The notes under the pieces were generated by a model that ran no database searches, had not been told where the DNA came from, and saw only the letters and a list, made by a program, of their open reading frames with translations. A stretch of DNA of 55,140 nucleotides from Alkalibacterium sp. MB6 (GTDB taxonomy: Bacteria > Bacillota > Bacilli > Lactobacillales > Carnobacteriaceae_A): contig NZ_PREX01000018.1 in NCBI RefSeq assembly GCF_009935905.1, positions 1-55,140 of the forward strand, read 5' to 3'. A program made the position numbers and the translations under genes. Shown piece by piece: positions 34,474 to 42,080 of the stretch. Every line of letters starts with the position of its first letter. The first letter of the stretch is position 1.

Positions 34474-35754
34474 CGATTTATGTTATCGTAGGGGCTTTTT
34501 ATCCCTTACTTCTGGAGGTTTCCCTCATACACTTTTGTGTTGCGGTAGGTCGATTCCTACCCAGTCCAGCATACATTTTAACTTTAAATATTATCAGTGT
34601 ATTCTTTTAGGAAAGTGAGCATTTCTTTTCTTGTACCGTCTCTTCTTAAAAGTGCCTTAGATACGATACGTTTATCTTTTATTCCAAACTCACTTTCTAT
34701 AGAGTCATAGAGAGGTTGTAATGGTTGAGCAATTTTATTAAACTTAGTATTTTTTATAGTTTCTTTATTGCTCCTTGCCCAGAGAAGCATGTGTAATCTT
34801 ATTTGTTCTCTTATTTTAAAAGCTTCTTCTTTTTCTACTTTTGCTCCTAAAATAGAGTGTGCTTTATTTGCACATAGATGAGTACAATAAAGACGTTTAC
34901 TATAAACAGTAACAATGAACTCGTTCTTACAGTTCTTATTTAAGCAAGTCTTAGTCATACGTGGACTTTTAGGCTTTCTTAAAAAATCAAAGTTACGATC
35001 TCGATTGGACTGTATCATGCGTTGAGTCACATAATCATACTCGCCAGAGCTAAACCTTTCTTTTGCTTTCTGAGATATTAATTTCACAGTTTCTTCGGAA
35101 TGCTTATTTCCATACATAGGGTTAAGTTTTCCAGAAGTGTCATGTTTATGTTCAGCTCCGTATTCTTCTATCCATATACGCTTTGCAGCTGTTAATCTTA
35201 TGGGCATTTCATTTCTATAAAGTTGTACTAAGTCTTTGTAAAAGATCATTTCAACATCTAAATTGAAGTTCTCTTTTAATTTTTTTGCCTTTTTTAAACC
35301 AGTTTCCTTATTCCCGTCTCCTTTAACTTCTACAATCCTGAAACAATTATTCTCTTTAATGTAAAAGTCTGGAAGATAAGTTGTACCATCATCGAAGGTA
35401 TACATATATGATTCGTATTCCCATTCTATACCTGTATGGTCCAAATAATAAGCATAGGCAAATTCTAAAGAGCTTCTTAGATATTGTCCATTATAATAAC
35501 CACTATATCCTCTTGCTATTTCCAATTTATACACCTCTTGAGTTTTATAATAAATTTATACTCTAAATTACTATAATCCCCAAGATATATTTTCTAAAGT
35601 TCCGACCACTCTTGGGAGTGTTTTTGCTCTCTTAACGCTCAACTCCTATGCGTTACGATGCTGAGTGATGTTCTCAGTTATCTCGGTATTAGCTTGGCTT
35701 TCGCTTTAGCCTCCACCGATATTGGTCGGTTTTTTACATGAGGCAAGATTATTT
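34474..35754 (-). mobile_element. Group I intron 2 in nrdJ (1281 bases)
   Basis: Removing it joins GGT (exon 2) to GAA (exon 3) in frame. The 5' exon ends in T and the intron ends in G, the group I rule. The internal guide near 35737-35744 pairs with the last eight exon bases (CATGTGGT), with a U.G wobble at the splice site and one U.U mismatch. Candidate core helices are P4 CGGT/ACCG (35684-35687, 35715-35718), P5 GGCT/AGCC (35696-35711) and P6 CTGAG/CTCAG (35661-35677); near the 3' end is GAGG-GAAA-CCTC. I could not assign P7 with confidence. It interrupts the codons next to the radical-cysteine motif NPCG and carries an endonuclease gene. Confidence 0.82.
34584..35525 (-). CDS. Intron 2 homing endonuclease, PD-(D/E)XK plus NUMOD3
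   Basis: A protein of about 313 residues inside intron 2. Its N-terminal 100 residues carry a PD-(D/E)XK nuclease pattern: YYLDHTGIEWEYES, then LPDFYI and VEVKGDG (catalytic D, E and K). A NUMOD3 DNA-contact motif follows (GKLNPMYGNKHSEETVKLI). At about 195-225 four cysteines (CLNKNC ... YCTHLC) suggest a zinc finger, and the C-terminus is helical and basic. A GTG at 35534 also opens the frame, but TTG 35525 lies eight bases after AAGAGG and is the likely start. Expected role: cleavage of intronless nrdJ alleles at the exon 2/exon 3 junction. Confidence 0.82.
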   Translation of the reverse strand: MEIARGYSGYYNGQYLRSSLEFAYAYYLDHTGIEWEYESYMYTFDDGTTYLPDFYIKENNCFRIVEVKGDGNKETGLKKAKKLKENFNLDVEMIFYKDLVQLYRNEMPIRLTAAKRIWIEEYGAEHKHDTSGKLNPMYGNKHSEETVKLISQKAKERFSSGEYDYVTQRMIQSNRDRNFDFLRKPKSPRMTKTCLNKNCKNEFIVTVYSKRLYCTHLCANKAHSILGAKVEKEEAFKIREQIRLHMLLWARSNKETIKNTKFNKIAQPLQPLYDSIESEFGIKDKRIVSKALLRRDGTRKEMLTFLKEYTDNI

Positions 35755-36120
35755 ACCACATGGATTAACGCCTTCAGCGTTAGGGCGGCGACGTCTGGCT
35801 TCTTCCATATTGAAGAAACCTGGTTCACCTTCCAGTTGCATCATTTCAAAAACTAGATTTAAAAATTCTCTCTTAGGTTTTTTCTCAAAGGCAATGGAGT
35901 TGTTACTCATGCGGCGATGATCTAAACCATCACGGCGGTCACCAATCGTTTCAAGAGTATCAAACCATTTTGGTTTTATGTTTTCTTTTTCGAGTAGTTC
36001 TCCGATTCTCTTATGTTGAGCCAATTGGTCTTCAGTCCAAATACCGTTCATGCCGTATTTGGCAAACATAGACTCGTGGTCATCAGCATCAAACAAGAAA
36101 ATTTCTGCGGTTCTTCTAAC
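35755..36120 (-). CDS. nrdJ: Class II ribonucleotide reductase, exon 2 (middle)
   Basis: Exactly 122 codons between the two introns, from GTT (VRRTAEIFLFDADD) to GGT (EGVNPCG). It holds the NPC motif whose cysteine (Cys424 in the joined protein) forms the thiyl radical; it is 11 residues before Cys435, as Cys408 and Cys419 are in the L. leichmannii enzyme. The reading frame runs only two codons past the exon end into intron 2 and one codon back into intron 1, so without splicing it yields only fragments. Phase 0 at both ends. Confidence 0.92.
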
Positions 36121-36281
36121 CATAATTATATTAACTTTATGTTTCCATAAAGATTAGACTATCTCTTCAATAAAGGTGTTACCCTTTAAAGCTCCCCGTT
36201 TCCACCGTAAAGGTGTACTCTACTCGCTTCTTCACTCGTGCCCCAAAGGCAGAAGCTATGCTTTCGATAGTCGTTACAGGT

Positions 36282-36983
36282 TCAAATAATTGTTATTACT
36301 GTGTTTTCGTAAAGAGTTTTGTTTGGTGTATTTTTTTTATAGTGTAATGTACCGCCGGTTTTCCGGATACGGGTAAAAGCAATGCCGAATTTTTTCTCGC
36401 ATTCCTTTGCAGTTAGATATTCTGAATCTCCATCTGGATATACAACATGAAACTTTACTGCATTGTGATGGTCAAAACGTGTTTTGCCATACATAGGATT
36501 GTCTTCGCCTTTTCTGCCTTTACCGTACATAGGGTTTAGCTTGCCTGGTTGGCCGCCTTTTCCTTTACGGTTCATTGAAATTTTTCGTTTTGTTTCTTCC
36601 GTGTGTTTTTTACCGTAAAAATGATTTTCTTCTCCAACCATTCGCTTGCCGTAAAAGTAGTTAAGCTCACCCTTATGCGGCTTTAATGCTCTTGGGTTTA
36701 GCTTTCCTTCTGAGAAGCCTGTTCCTCCAGCAGTTAAATTGCAGCGCGCTTGTCCTTTACTCCATCTTTTTTTGATGAATTCTTTTTCTTTTAAACAAGC
36801 TTCTTTGTTGGTTAATCCACTTTCTACGATCCGCACATCACAAGTATATTTTGCCATGATATTATTAAAATACTTGTTACGATTGTGCAGTTCACGGTAA
36901 CGATTTTGTCTTCCTTTACCGATGTAAAATACTTCATCAGTATTCACTATATAATATTCATACACATAAAAATCTTTATGCAC
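36282..36983 (-). CDS. Intron 1 homing endonuclease, GIY-YIG plus NUMOD3 repeats
   Basis: A GIY-YIG nuclease of about 233 residues. The catalytic module occupies residues 1-90: YVYEYYIVNTDEVFYIGKGRQNRYREL provides the GIY (VYEYY) and YIG motifs and the catalytic Arg, and LKEKEFIKKRW the Glu. Several NUMOD3-like repeats follow (GELNYFYGKR, GEENHFYGKKHTEETKRKIS, GKLNPMYGKGRKGEDNPMYGK), then a helix-turn-helix-like tail SEYLTAKECEKKFGIAFTRIRKTGG. This is the I-TevI/I-BmoI architecture. A GTG at 36992 also opens the frame; GTG 36983 lies eight bases after AGAGG. It should cut nrdJ lacking intron 1. Confidence 0.88.
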   Translation of the reverse strand: MHKDFYVYEYYIVNTDEVFYIGKGRQNRYRELHNRNKYFNNIMAKYTCDVRIVESGLTNKEACLKEKEFIKKRWSKGQARCNLTAGGTGFSEGKLNPRALKPHKGELNYFYGKRMVGEENHFYGKKHTEETKRKISMNRKGKGGQPGKLNPMYGKGRKGEDNPMYGKTRFDHHNAVKFHVVYPDGDSEYLTAKECEKKFGIAFTRIRKTGGTLHYKKNTPNKTLYENTVITII

Positions 36984-37012
36984 ATTGCTCACCTCTAAGA
37001 TTATTATACTTT

Positions 37013-37033
37013 AATCTCTGCGGTTCGCCTAAC
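37013..37033 (-). repeat. Copy of the nrdJ exon 2 start inside intron 1
   Basis: These 21 bases match the first 21 bases of exon 2 (36100-36120) at 18 positions, and the three differences leave the encoded peptide VRRTAEI unchanged. The copy lies 29 bases before the GIY-YIG start, between the intron core and the gene, just upstream of a TATAAT (37003-37008). Its first six bases may also pair as part of P6. The synonymous pattern argues for descent from a related nrdJ gene and against chance. Confidence 0.8.
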
Positions 37034-37124
37034 ATTCATTTGCTTCCCTCGGGATTGTCCATTTAGGAGTTCCCCCGATAAAGAGGAGTGTTTTTTAACG
37101 TTGGAGGCATTAGAAGATTCGTTT

Positions 37125-38033
37125 ACCACCAACGACGACGTTCGCTCCGATCAAGTTGCCGATATCTAGAATATGTATCGGACGTACTTTACCGTAGCCT
37201 TTTTCGTCGGTTTGGATAGGGTCCAGATAAGGGTCAATTTGATTTTTCAATACTTTATCAATACCTTCGAACATTTCTCTCAAAGGTGCTGGGCCAGATG
37301 CTGTTCCTCCAAAGGTTTTCAATCGCTCACCTTCAGGACGGACGCTGTTGTAACTAATTTTAATGGTGTGAATATCTTCGTTTTCTGGAAGAGTTAATAG
37401 TTCCAGATACTGATCCAGTGATTCTACCCAACCTTCTTTAGAGTCCCCTACGTAAATTTTAGCATAGCCGTTTTCCATCTTAACCGTTTGCGTGTGCTCT
37501 AATCGTTGGTTTGCTGGAACCGGACGGTATTCTGAATGTAGGAGAGTGGTATTCGCACGGATAGGAGCCATTTTCGCAGCCATTTTCTTAGTCGATTTAA
37601 AGCCAACACCTGTACCTACTAATAACAGATAAAATAATTCACCTAAATCTTTCCACGTTTCAATAGATAAAAATGAACAGTTGAAATTTCCTAAAGCAAA
37701 GTCTTTATTCACTTTTTCATTGGCATTCCCAAGCCACAAAGTTCTTCCGGAAGGAAACTGCTTGGTATGATAAATGGATTCGAACAATTCCTTGGCTTCT
37801 TCTCTCATCCGTTTTAACGGAATAGAGTAGCCGATATTTTTCAAATGCTTGTACTCCAGTGACATATTATATTCGATTGCTCGTTTCACCGTTTCGTGCC
37901 AATATTCACGGCGTCCTTTATCCTCAAGCCAACGTGAGTACGTGCGGCTATAGACAAATTGTCCCAATTCGTTCAGCGGATTCGGGTTTGTTACAATATA
38001 ATCCTCTACAAAAGAGGTGGGTAAGAATTCCAT
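37125..38033 (-). CDS. nrdJ: Class II ribonucleotide reductase, exon 1 (N-terminal)
   Basis: 303 codons, from ATG 38033 to GGT 37125, of an adenosylcobalamin-dependent ribonucleoside-triphosphate reductase that makes dNTPs without oxygen dependence. Segments typical of the family are FPSGRTLWLGN, GNFNCSFLS with Cys119 (the same number as the active-site Cys119 of the L. leichmannii enzyme), LLLVGTGVGFKS, and ILDIGNLIGANVVVGG at the exon end. Unspliced, the frame runs on for only five codons (KRIF and a stop). AAAGGA precedes the start. The gene relies on splicing of both introns, and NrdR-like boxes lie upstream. Confidence 0.93.
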
Positions 38034-38061
38034 GGTTAAATCGTCCTTTCTTTCTTTTATT

Positions 38062-38108
38062 ACACTATATATGGTATCACATAGTTAGAGAAACACAACA
38101 TCTATGTA
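38062..38108. promoter_or_regulatory. Tandem NrdR-like boxes upstream of nrdJ
   Basis: ACACTATATATGGTAT at 38062-38077 fits the NrdR consensus ACACWATATATWGTGT at 14 of 16 bases. A weaker copy, ACACAACATCTATGTA, starts exactly 31 bases away at 38093 (about 11 of 16). Pairs spaced by about three helical turns are the known arrangement for NrdR. The nearer box overlaps the likely -10 of the nrdJ promoter. Confidence 0.55.
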
Positions 38109-38163
38109 TCGGATAATTCCGAAAGACAAATGCCAACCTATAGTATAGGACAAATTTGATTAC

Positions 38164-38205
38164 AAAAAAAGAAGAATCCCAATAACCAAGGGAGTCTTCT
38201 TTTAA
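38164..38205 (-). terminator. Terminator of the aldo/keto reductase gene
   Basis: AAAGAAGA-ct-CCC / GGG-at-TCTTCTTT with a T tract on the minus strand, directly after the gene's stop. Confidence 0.8.
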
Positions 38206-38220
38206 GAAAGTTGTAAACAA

Positions 38221-39204
38221 TTAGTAAGGGCCACGAATATGGTCGTGAATGTCTGACCAATAAAAGTCTTCCATTTTTTTTAACTCTTCTGCTGAGAAAT
38301 CAGGCACTTCAAGAGACTTCAAGTTGTCCTGAACTTGCTTAACGTTTTTAAATCCAGGAATCACACTTGTAGCGGCTTCTTGTTGCAAGACCCATTTCAA
38401 AGCTGCGCATGCCATGCTGTCGCGACCTTCCGCAATCCAGTCTAATTGTCTGCTGAGTTCCACACCTTTTTTAAAGGGCAAACCACCGAATGTTTCGCCG
38501 ACGTTAAAGGCATCACCGTCTTTATTATAGTTACGGTGATCATCTTGTTCGAATTCGTGATCTGTTGAAAACTTACCTGTTAATAATCCGCTTGCTAGCG
38601 GAACACGTGCCAATATACCCACGCCTTTTTCCTGAGCTTTCGGGAACAATTCTTTCAAAGGTTTTTGACGCATGGCGTTGAAAATAACTTGGAGTGCGCT
38701 GGCATTTGTATTTTCTAATACAAATAGACCTTCTTCATCCGATTCCACACTGACGCCATAACTTCTAATCGTACCTTCTTGCTTTAATTTTTCAAGGATA
38801 GGAAAAATATCAGTGTTTTTCAACATATCTAGTGGTGCACAGTGGATCTGGTATAAATCAATAGCATCTCGTCCTAAACGTTTTAAACTGTTTTCAGCAT
38901 ACGAGCGGATGTTTTCTTCTGAATAATTGTTAGGGTCATTAATATCGCCCATACGAATAAACTTTGTGGCCACATAAATGCGGTCCTCTTTACCTTTAGT
39001 TGCTTTTGCCAATAACTCTTCGCTGTGGCCCGAGCCATAAACATCAGCCGTATCAAAAAAGTTCACACCAGCATCTATTGCTGTGTCTAAACCTCTTAAC
39101 GATTCCTGGTCATCATTTTTACCCCAGTCGCCGCCAATTGCCCATGTCCCAAAGCCTAGTTCACTGACTTTAAACCCTGTATCGCCTAATGGATTGTATT
39201 TCAT
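38221..39204 (-). CDS. Aldo/keto reductase
   Basis: A 327-residue (alpha/beta)8 NADPH-dependent oxidoreductase. The family tetrad is visible: Asp and Tyr in FFDTADVYGSGHSEELL, Lys in YVATKF and His in YQIHCAPLDM; the nucleotide-binding part is in the C-terminal third (CAALKWVLQQEAATSVIPGFKNVKQVQDNL). The protein belongs to the YccK/IolS-like group. Substrate unknown; probable role in carbonyl reduction. Single gene with its own terminator; ATG 39204 follows AAAGGAGCAGATG. Confidence 0.9.
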   Translation of the reverse strand: MKYNPLGDTGFKVSELGFGTWAIGGDWGKNDDQESLRGLDTAIDAGVNFFDTADVYGSGHSEELLAKATKGKEDRIYVATKFIRMGDINDPNNYSEENIRSYAENSLKRLGRDAIDLYQIHCAPLDMLKNTDIFPILEKLKQEGTIRSYGVSVESDEEGLFVLENTNASALQVIFNAMRQKPLKELFPKAQEKGVGILARVPLASGLLTGKFSTDHEFEQDDHRNYNKDGDAFNVGETFGGLPFKKGVELSRQLDWIAEGRDSMACAALKWVLQQEAATSVIPGFKNVKQVQDNLKSLEVPDFSAEELKKMEDFYWSDIHDHIRGPY

Positions 39205-39316
39205 CTCATCTGCTCCTTTATAAAAATCTGTTATCAGTATATCATATCGAGAGAAAGCGGTTCATCCGTTTGCATACGTATTAAGATTTTCGCTTACTTA
39301 AAGATAGCTTCTAAAG

Positions 39317-39345
39317 CTGACAGGTGTTCCCTTTTTTGTTATAAT
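39317..39345 (+). promoter_or_regulatory. Promoter upstream of the 93-residue-class hypothetical gene and uvrC
   Basis: CTGACA, 17-base spacer, TATAAT. Transcription should begin near 39352, only four bases before the first ATG (39356), which favours the later ATG at 39386. Confidence 0.7.
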
Positions 39346-39385
39346 AGAAGGTGCGATGAAAGTAAAAGAGAGGGTGTTTGATACG

Positions 39386-39640
39386 ATGTCAGAATTATAT
39401 ATTGATTTTTACCGTGGAAAAGACGAAGATACATTTTTAGCTGCTTGGGAGAATAAATATGGCTCCTTATCAGATGATGACATTGATGAATTATATGCAG
39501 AGATTGCAGATGCTATAGAGAAAGCAGTTAAAGAAGGTACGCATGAAGTGGGAAAACCGTTTGTGTATAAAGATGTTCTAGTGGGAAAATCAGATTTCAA
39601 CACGTTCCATTCTCTCTATATTTTTGAACAGGATAAATAA
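39386..39640 (+). CDS. Small acidic hypothetical protein upstream of uvrC
   Basis: An 84-residue cytosolic protein, MSELYIDFYRGKDEDTFLAAWENKYGSLSDDD..., strongly acidic in the first half, with a helix EIADAIEKAVKEG in the middle and KPFVYKDVLVGKSDFNTFHSLYIF towards the end. I do not recognise the family. An in-frame ATG at 39356 lies at the predicted transcription start with no room for a leader; ATG 39386 follows AGAGAGGG. It ends 29 bases before uvrC and is probably co-transcribed with it. Confidence 0.65.
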   Translation: MSELYIDFYRGKDEDTFLAAWENKYGSLSDDDIDELYAEIADAIEKAVKEGTHEVGKPFVYKDVLVGKSDFNTFHSLYIFEQDK

Positions 39641-39669
39641 TAGCAATTGAAGGAAAAGGAGGTGTTTTT

Positions 39670-41454
39670 TTGTCGAACGAATTAATCGAAAACAAACTAC
39701 AGTTATTGACTGACTTACCAGGCTGTTACATTATGAAAAATAAAGATGATGAGATTATTTATATTGGAAAAGCAAAGAACCTTAGAAACAGAGTAAGGTC
39801 TTATTTTCGTGGTGAGCATACAGGAAAAACGAAGCGGTTAGTAGAAGATATTGTTGATTTCGAAACGATTGTCACTGGTTCTGACAAAGAAGCCCTTCTG
39901 TTAGAAGTGACGTTAATACAAAAGCATCAGCCGAAATATAATATCCGATTAAAAAGAGGGACGAGTTACCCTTATTTGAAAATAACCAATGAGCGTAACC
40001 CCCAATTAGTCATTTCCTCAGAGGTTATGGATGATGGAGGACATTATTTCGGACCTTATCCAGACGTATGGGCAGCTTCGGAAACGAAACAGTTGCTCCA
40101 AAAGATTTACCCTTTGAGAAAATGCAATGGGCATCAGAAACGAGCCTGTTTATACTACCATATCGGTCAATGTATCGGTCCGTGCGATCACGAGGTACCC
40201 GTGGAGGAATACGAAGAGCAAATCAAACGTATCCGCTCATTTCTGAACGGGAATGTGACGGATATTAAACGTGATTTGAAAAGAAATATGCAAGAAGCAG
40301 CTGAAGAAATGAACTATGAAAGAGCAGCTGAGTTTAGAGATCAAGTGGCTTATATTGAACGAACAGTGGAAAGACAGTCCATTATCTCGAATAATTACAC
40401 GCCAAGGGACTTCTTCAATTATTACATGGATAAAGGCTGGATATCCATCCAAGTCTTTTTTGTTCGTCAGGCAACATTAATCAAAAGAGATGCGACGATG
40501 TTTCCAATTGTCGATACACCGGAAGAAGAGTTTTTGAGTTTCATTCTACAATATTATCAAGATCCGAATAACATTGTACCGAAAGAAGTCTATGTGCCAG
40601 AAGAAGTTGATCATGCCTTGTTAGAAGAGGCATTGGAGACCAAAGTATACGTCCCTAAACAAGGGCGTAAAAAAGAGCTGTTGGATTTAACCGGTAAAAA
40701 CAGTGAACTGGCATTAAAAGAAAAATTCCATTTAATAGAAATGAAAGAACGGAAAACCACGGGAGCCATTGAAGTATTATCTGAAGCGATGGGTTTACCG
40801 TATATTGAGCGCATCGAAGCGTTTGACCACTCGAATATTCAAGGAACCAATCCGGTATCAGCCATGGTTTCTTTTAAAGATGGAATGCCAGATAAAACGA
40901 ATTACCGTAAATATAAAATAAAAACGGTCATAGGTAGTAATGAGTTTGCGACGACTCAAGAAGTTATTCGTCGGCGATATGGGCGTTTATTAAAAGAGCG
41001 AAAAGACTTACCAGATTTAATTCTAATGGATGGCGGAAAGGTTCAAGTCAACGCAGCTGTAGACGTACTGGAAAATGAGTTCGGTCTATCCATTCCTGTA
41101 GCTGGGATGGTCAAGGATACGAAACACAGAACGGCAGGCTTAATATTTGGGGATGCCCATGAACCGGTGATTTTAGACCCGAGAAGTCAAGCCTTTCATC
41201 TTGTTCAACGCATCCAGGAAGAAGTCCACCGCTTCGCCATTACTTTTCATAGAAATGTCCGTAGTAAAAATAGCTTTACCAGCCAACTGGATGATATCGA
41301 AGGGGTAGGACCTAAAACGCGAACGAAAGTGCTTCGCCATTTCAAATCCATGAAGCGATTGAAGGATGCAGATATCGAAGAAATTAAAGCCCTCGGCATA
41401 CCGCAGGCGGTAGCAGAGCGTATTAAAGAGACCGTTAAGCAGACACCTGATTAA
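39670..41454 (+). CDS. uvrC: Excinuclease ABC subunit C
   Basis: A 594-residue subunit of the UvrABC nucleotide-excision repair nuclease, which makes both cuts around a lesion. The N-terminal GIY-YIG domain (residues about 14-95: LPGCYIMKNKDDEIIYIGKAKNLRNRV) makes the 3' cut; a UVR motif for UvrB contact lies near 195-230; the RNase H-like domain (IEAFDHSNIQGTNPVSAMVSF ... LILMDGGKVQVNAA) makes the 5' cut; and tandem helix-hairpin-helices close the protein (LDDIEGVGPKTRTKVLRHF). TTG start seven bases after AAAGGAGG. Length and domains are normal. Confidence 0.96.
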   Translation: MSNELIENKLQLLTDLPGCYIMKNKDDEIIYIGKAKNLRNRVRSYFRGEHTGKTKRLVEDIVDFETIVTGSDKEALLLEVTLIQKHQPKYNIRLKRGTSYPYLKITNERNPQLVISSEVMDDGGHYFGPYPDVWAASETKQLLQKIYPLRKCNGHQKRACLYYHIGQCIGPCDHEVPVEEYEEQIKRIRSFLNGNVTDIKRDLKRNMQEAAEEMNYERAAEFRDQVAYIERTVERQSIISNNYTPRDFFNYYMDKGWISIQVFFVRQATLIKRDATMFPIVDTPEEEFLSFILQYYQDPNNIVPKEVYVPEEVDHALLEEALETKVYVPKQGRKKELLDLTGKNSELALKEKFHLIEMKERKTTGAIEVLSEAMGLPYIERIEAFDHSNIQGTNPVSAMVSFKDGMPDKTNYRKYKIKTVIGSNEFATTQEVIRRRYGRLLKERKDLPDLILMDGGKVQVNAAVDVLENEFGLSIPVAGMVKDTKHRTAGLIFGDAHEPVILDPRSQAFHLVQRIQEEVHRFAITFHRNVRSKNSFTSQLDDIEGVGPKTRTKVLRHFKSMKRLKDADIEEIKALGIPQAVAERIKETVKQTPD

Positions 41455-41460
41455 GGGGGA

Positions 41461-42030
41461 ATGATGATGATAAGACAAGCTCGAAAAGAAGATGCTGAAG
41501 CAATAGTGGAGTTGTTCCGAACCATTTTAATCGATACAGAACACCCGATTATGAAAGACCTTCCCTGGGAAGCGTTAAAACCCGCCTTTGTTGAAGCAGC
41601 TTTGAGAGAAGATTATATTCAGAGTTATCATAATGCGTTAGTCAAAGAGATCAATGGCGAAATCGCCGGATTTTGTTTCTCCTACGATGGTCAGTTAATT
41701 GAAAAGGGAATTGAACCATTAGGTATCGTGTTAAAAAACTATAGTTTGCCTGATTTCAGAACATTATTGAAAGAAGAGTCCTTTGCAGGTGAATGGTATC
41801 TTGATTAATTAGTAACCAAACCATCGTTTAGAGGTCAAGGAGTAGGAAAAGCGTTACTAAAGGGTACGTATGACTTGGCTAGAAAATCAGGCTTTTCAAA
41901 AGTAGGGTTGAATGTTGACAAAAATAACCCTAAAGCAATGAAGCTTTATAAGGAGCAAGGCTTTCAAAAAGTCGGGGAAGTTAAATTAGGTGATCACATG
42001 TATGATCATATGCAAAAAGTAGTCATATAA
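41461..42030 (+). pseudogene. GNAT acetyltransferase interrupted by in-frame TAA
   Basis: The frame starts MMMIRQARKEDAEAIVELFRT, the usual GNAT N-terminus, and stops at TAA 41806-41808 after GEWYLD. Continuing in frame gives 73 codons: LVTKPSFRGQGVGKALLK (motif A, the acetyl-CoA pyrophosphate loop) and VGLNVDKNNPKAMKLYKEQGFQKVGEV (motif B), ending at TAA 42028-42030. So an otherwise complete gene of about 189 codons has one nonsense codon just before the cofactor loop; a serine codon (TCA to TAA) fits the usual WYLDSL. The 115-residue product should be inactive. It follows uvrC by six bases. Confidence 0.82.
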
Positions 42031-42033
42031 AAT

Positions 42034-42080
42034 AAAAAAAGGAAATGCGCTTGGTCAATCGCCAGCGCATTACCTTTTTT
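42034..42080. terminator. Terminator after the GNAT gene
   Basis: AAAAAAAGG-a-AATGCGCT / AGCGCATT-a-CCTTTTTT with A and T tracts, between convergent genes; its last bases overlap the stop of the LURP-one gene. Confidence 0.85.

Larger units (their letters stand above)
36121..37124 (-). mobile_element. Group I intron 1 in nrdJ (1004 bases), td-like IA2 core
   Basis: Removing it joins VVVGG to VRRTAEI in frame. The exon ends in T and the intron in G. The guide GCCTCCAAC (37100-37108) pairs with the last nine exon bases, with a terminal U.G and a single U.U mismatch. P4/P5 lie at 37050-37077 (GGACAATCCCG, as in phage T4 td). P7 is GACTATC (36266-36272) with GATAGTC (36157-36163), a perfect 7-bp pairing within AACGACTATC ... 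AGATAGTCT, as in td; P9 is CTTTATG-GAAA-CATAAAG (36135-36152). The endonuclease gene sits in the P6 loop, again as in td. Confidence 0.92.

Noticed and set aside
35690-35720. Repeat GGCTAAAGCGAAAGCC considered as a terminator
   Set aside because: It is not followed by a T tract and fits P5 of the group I intron.
36100-36123. ATG at the start of nrdJ exon 2 as a true translation start
   Set aside because: The A and T belong to the intron and the G is its terminal base; the ATG is made only in unspliced sequence and the peptide VRRTAEI continues exon 1.
37863-38160. Cobalamin riboswitch upstream of nrdJ
   Set aside because: The leader is under 130 bases and lacks a B12-box-like conserved element; NrdR-like repeats explain it better.
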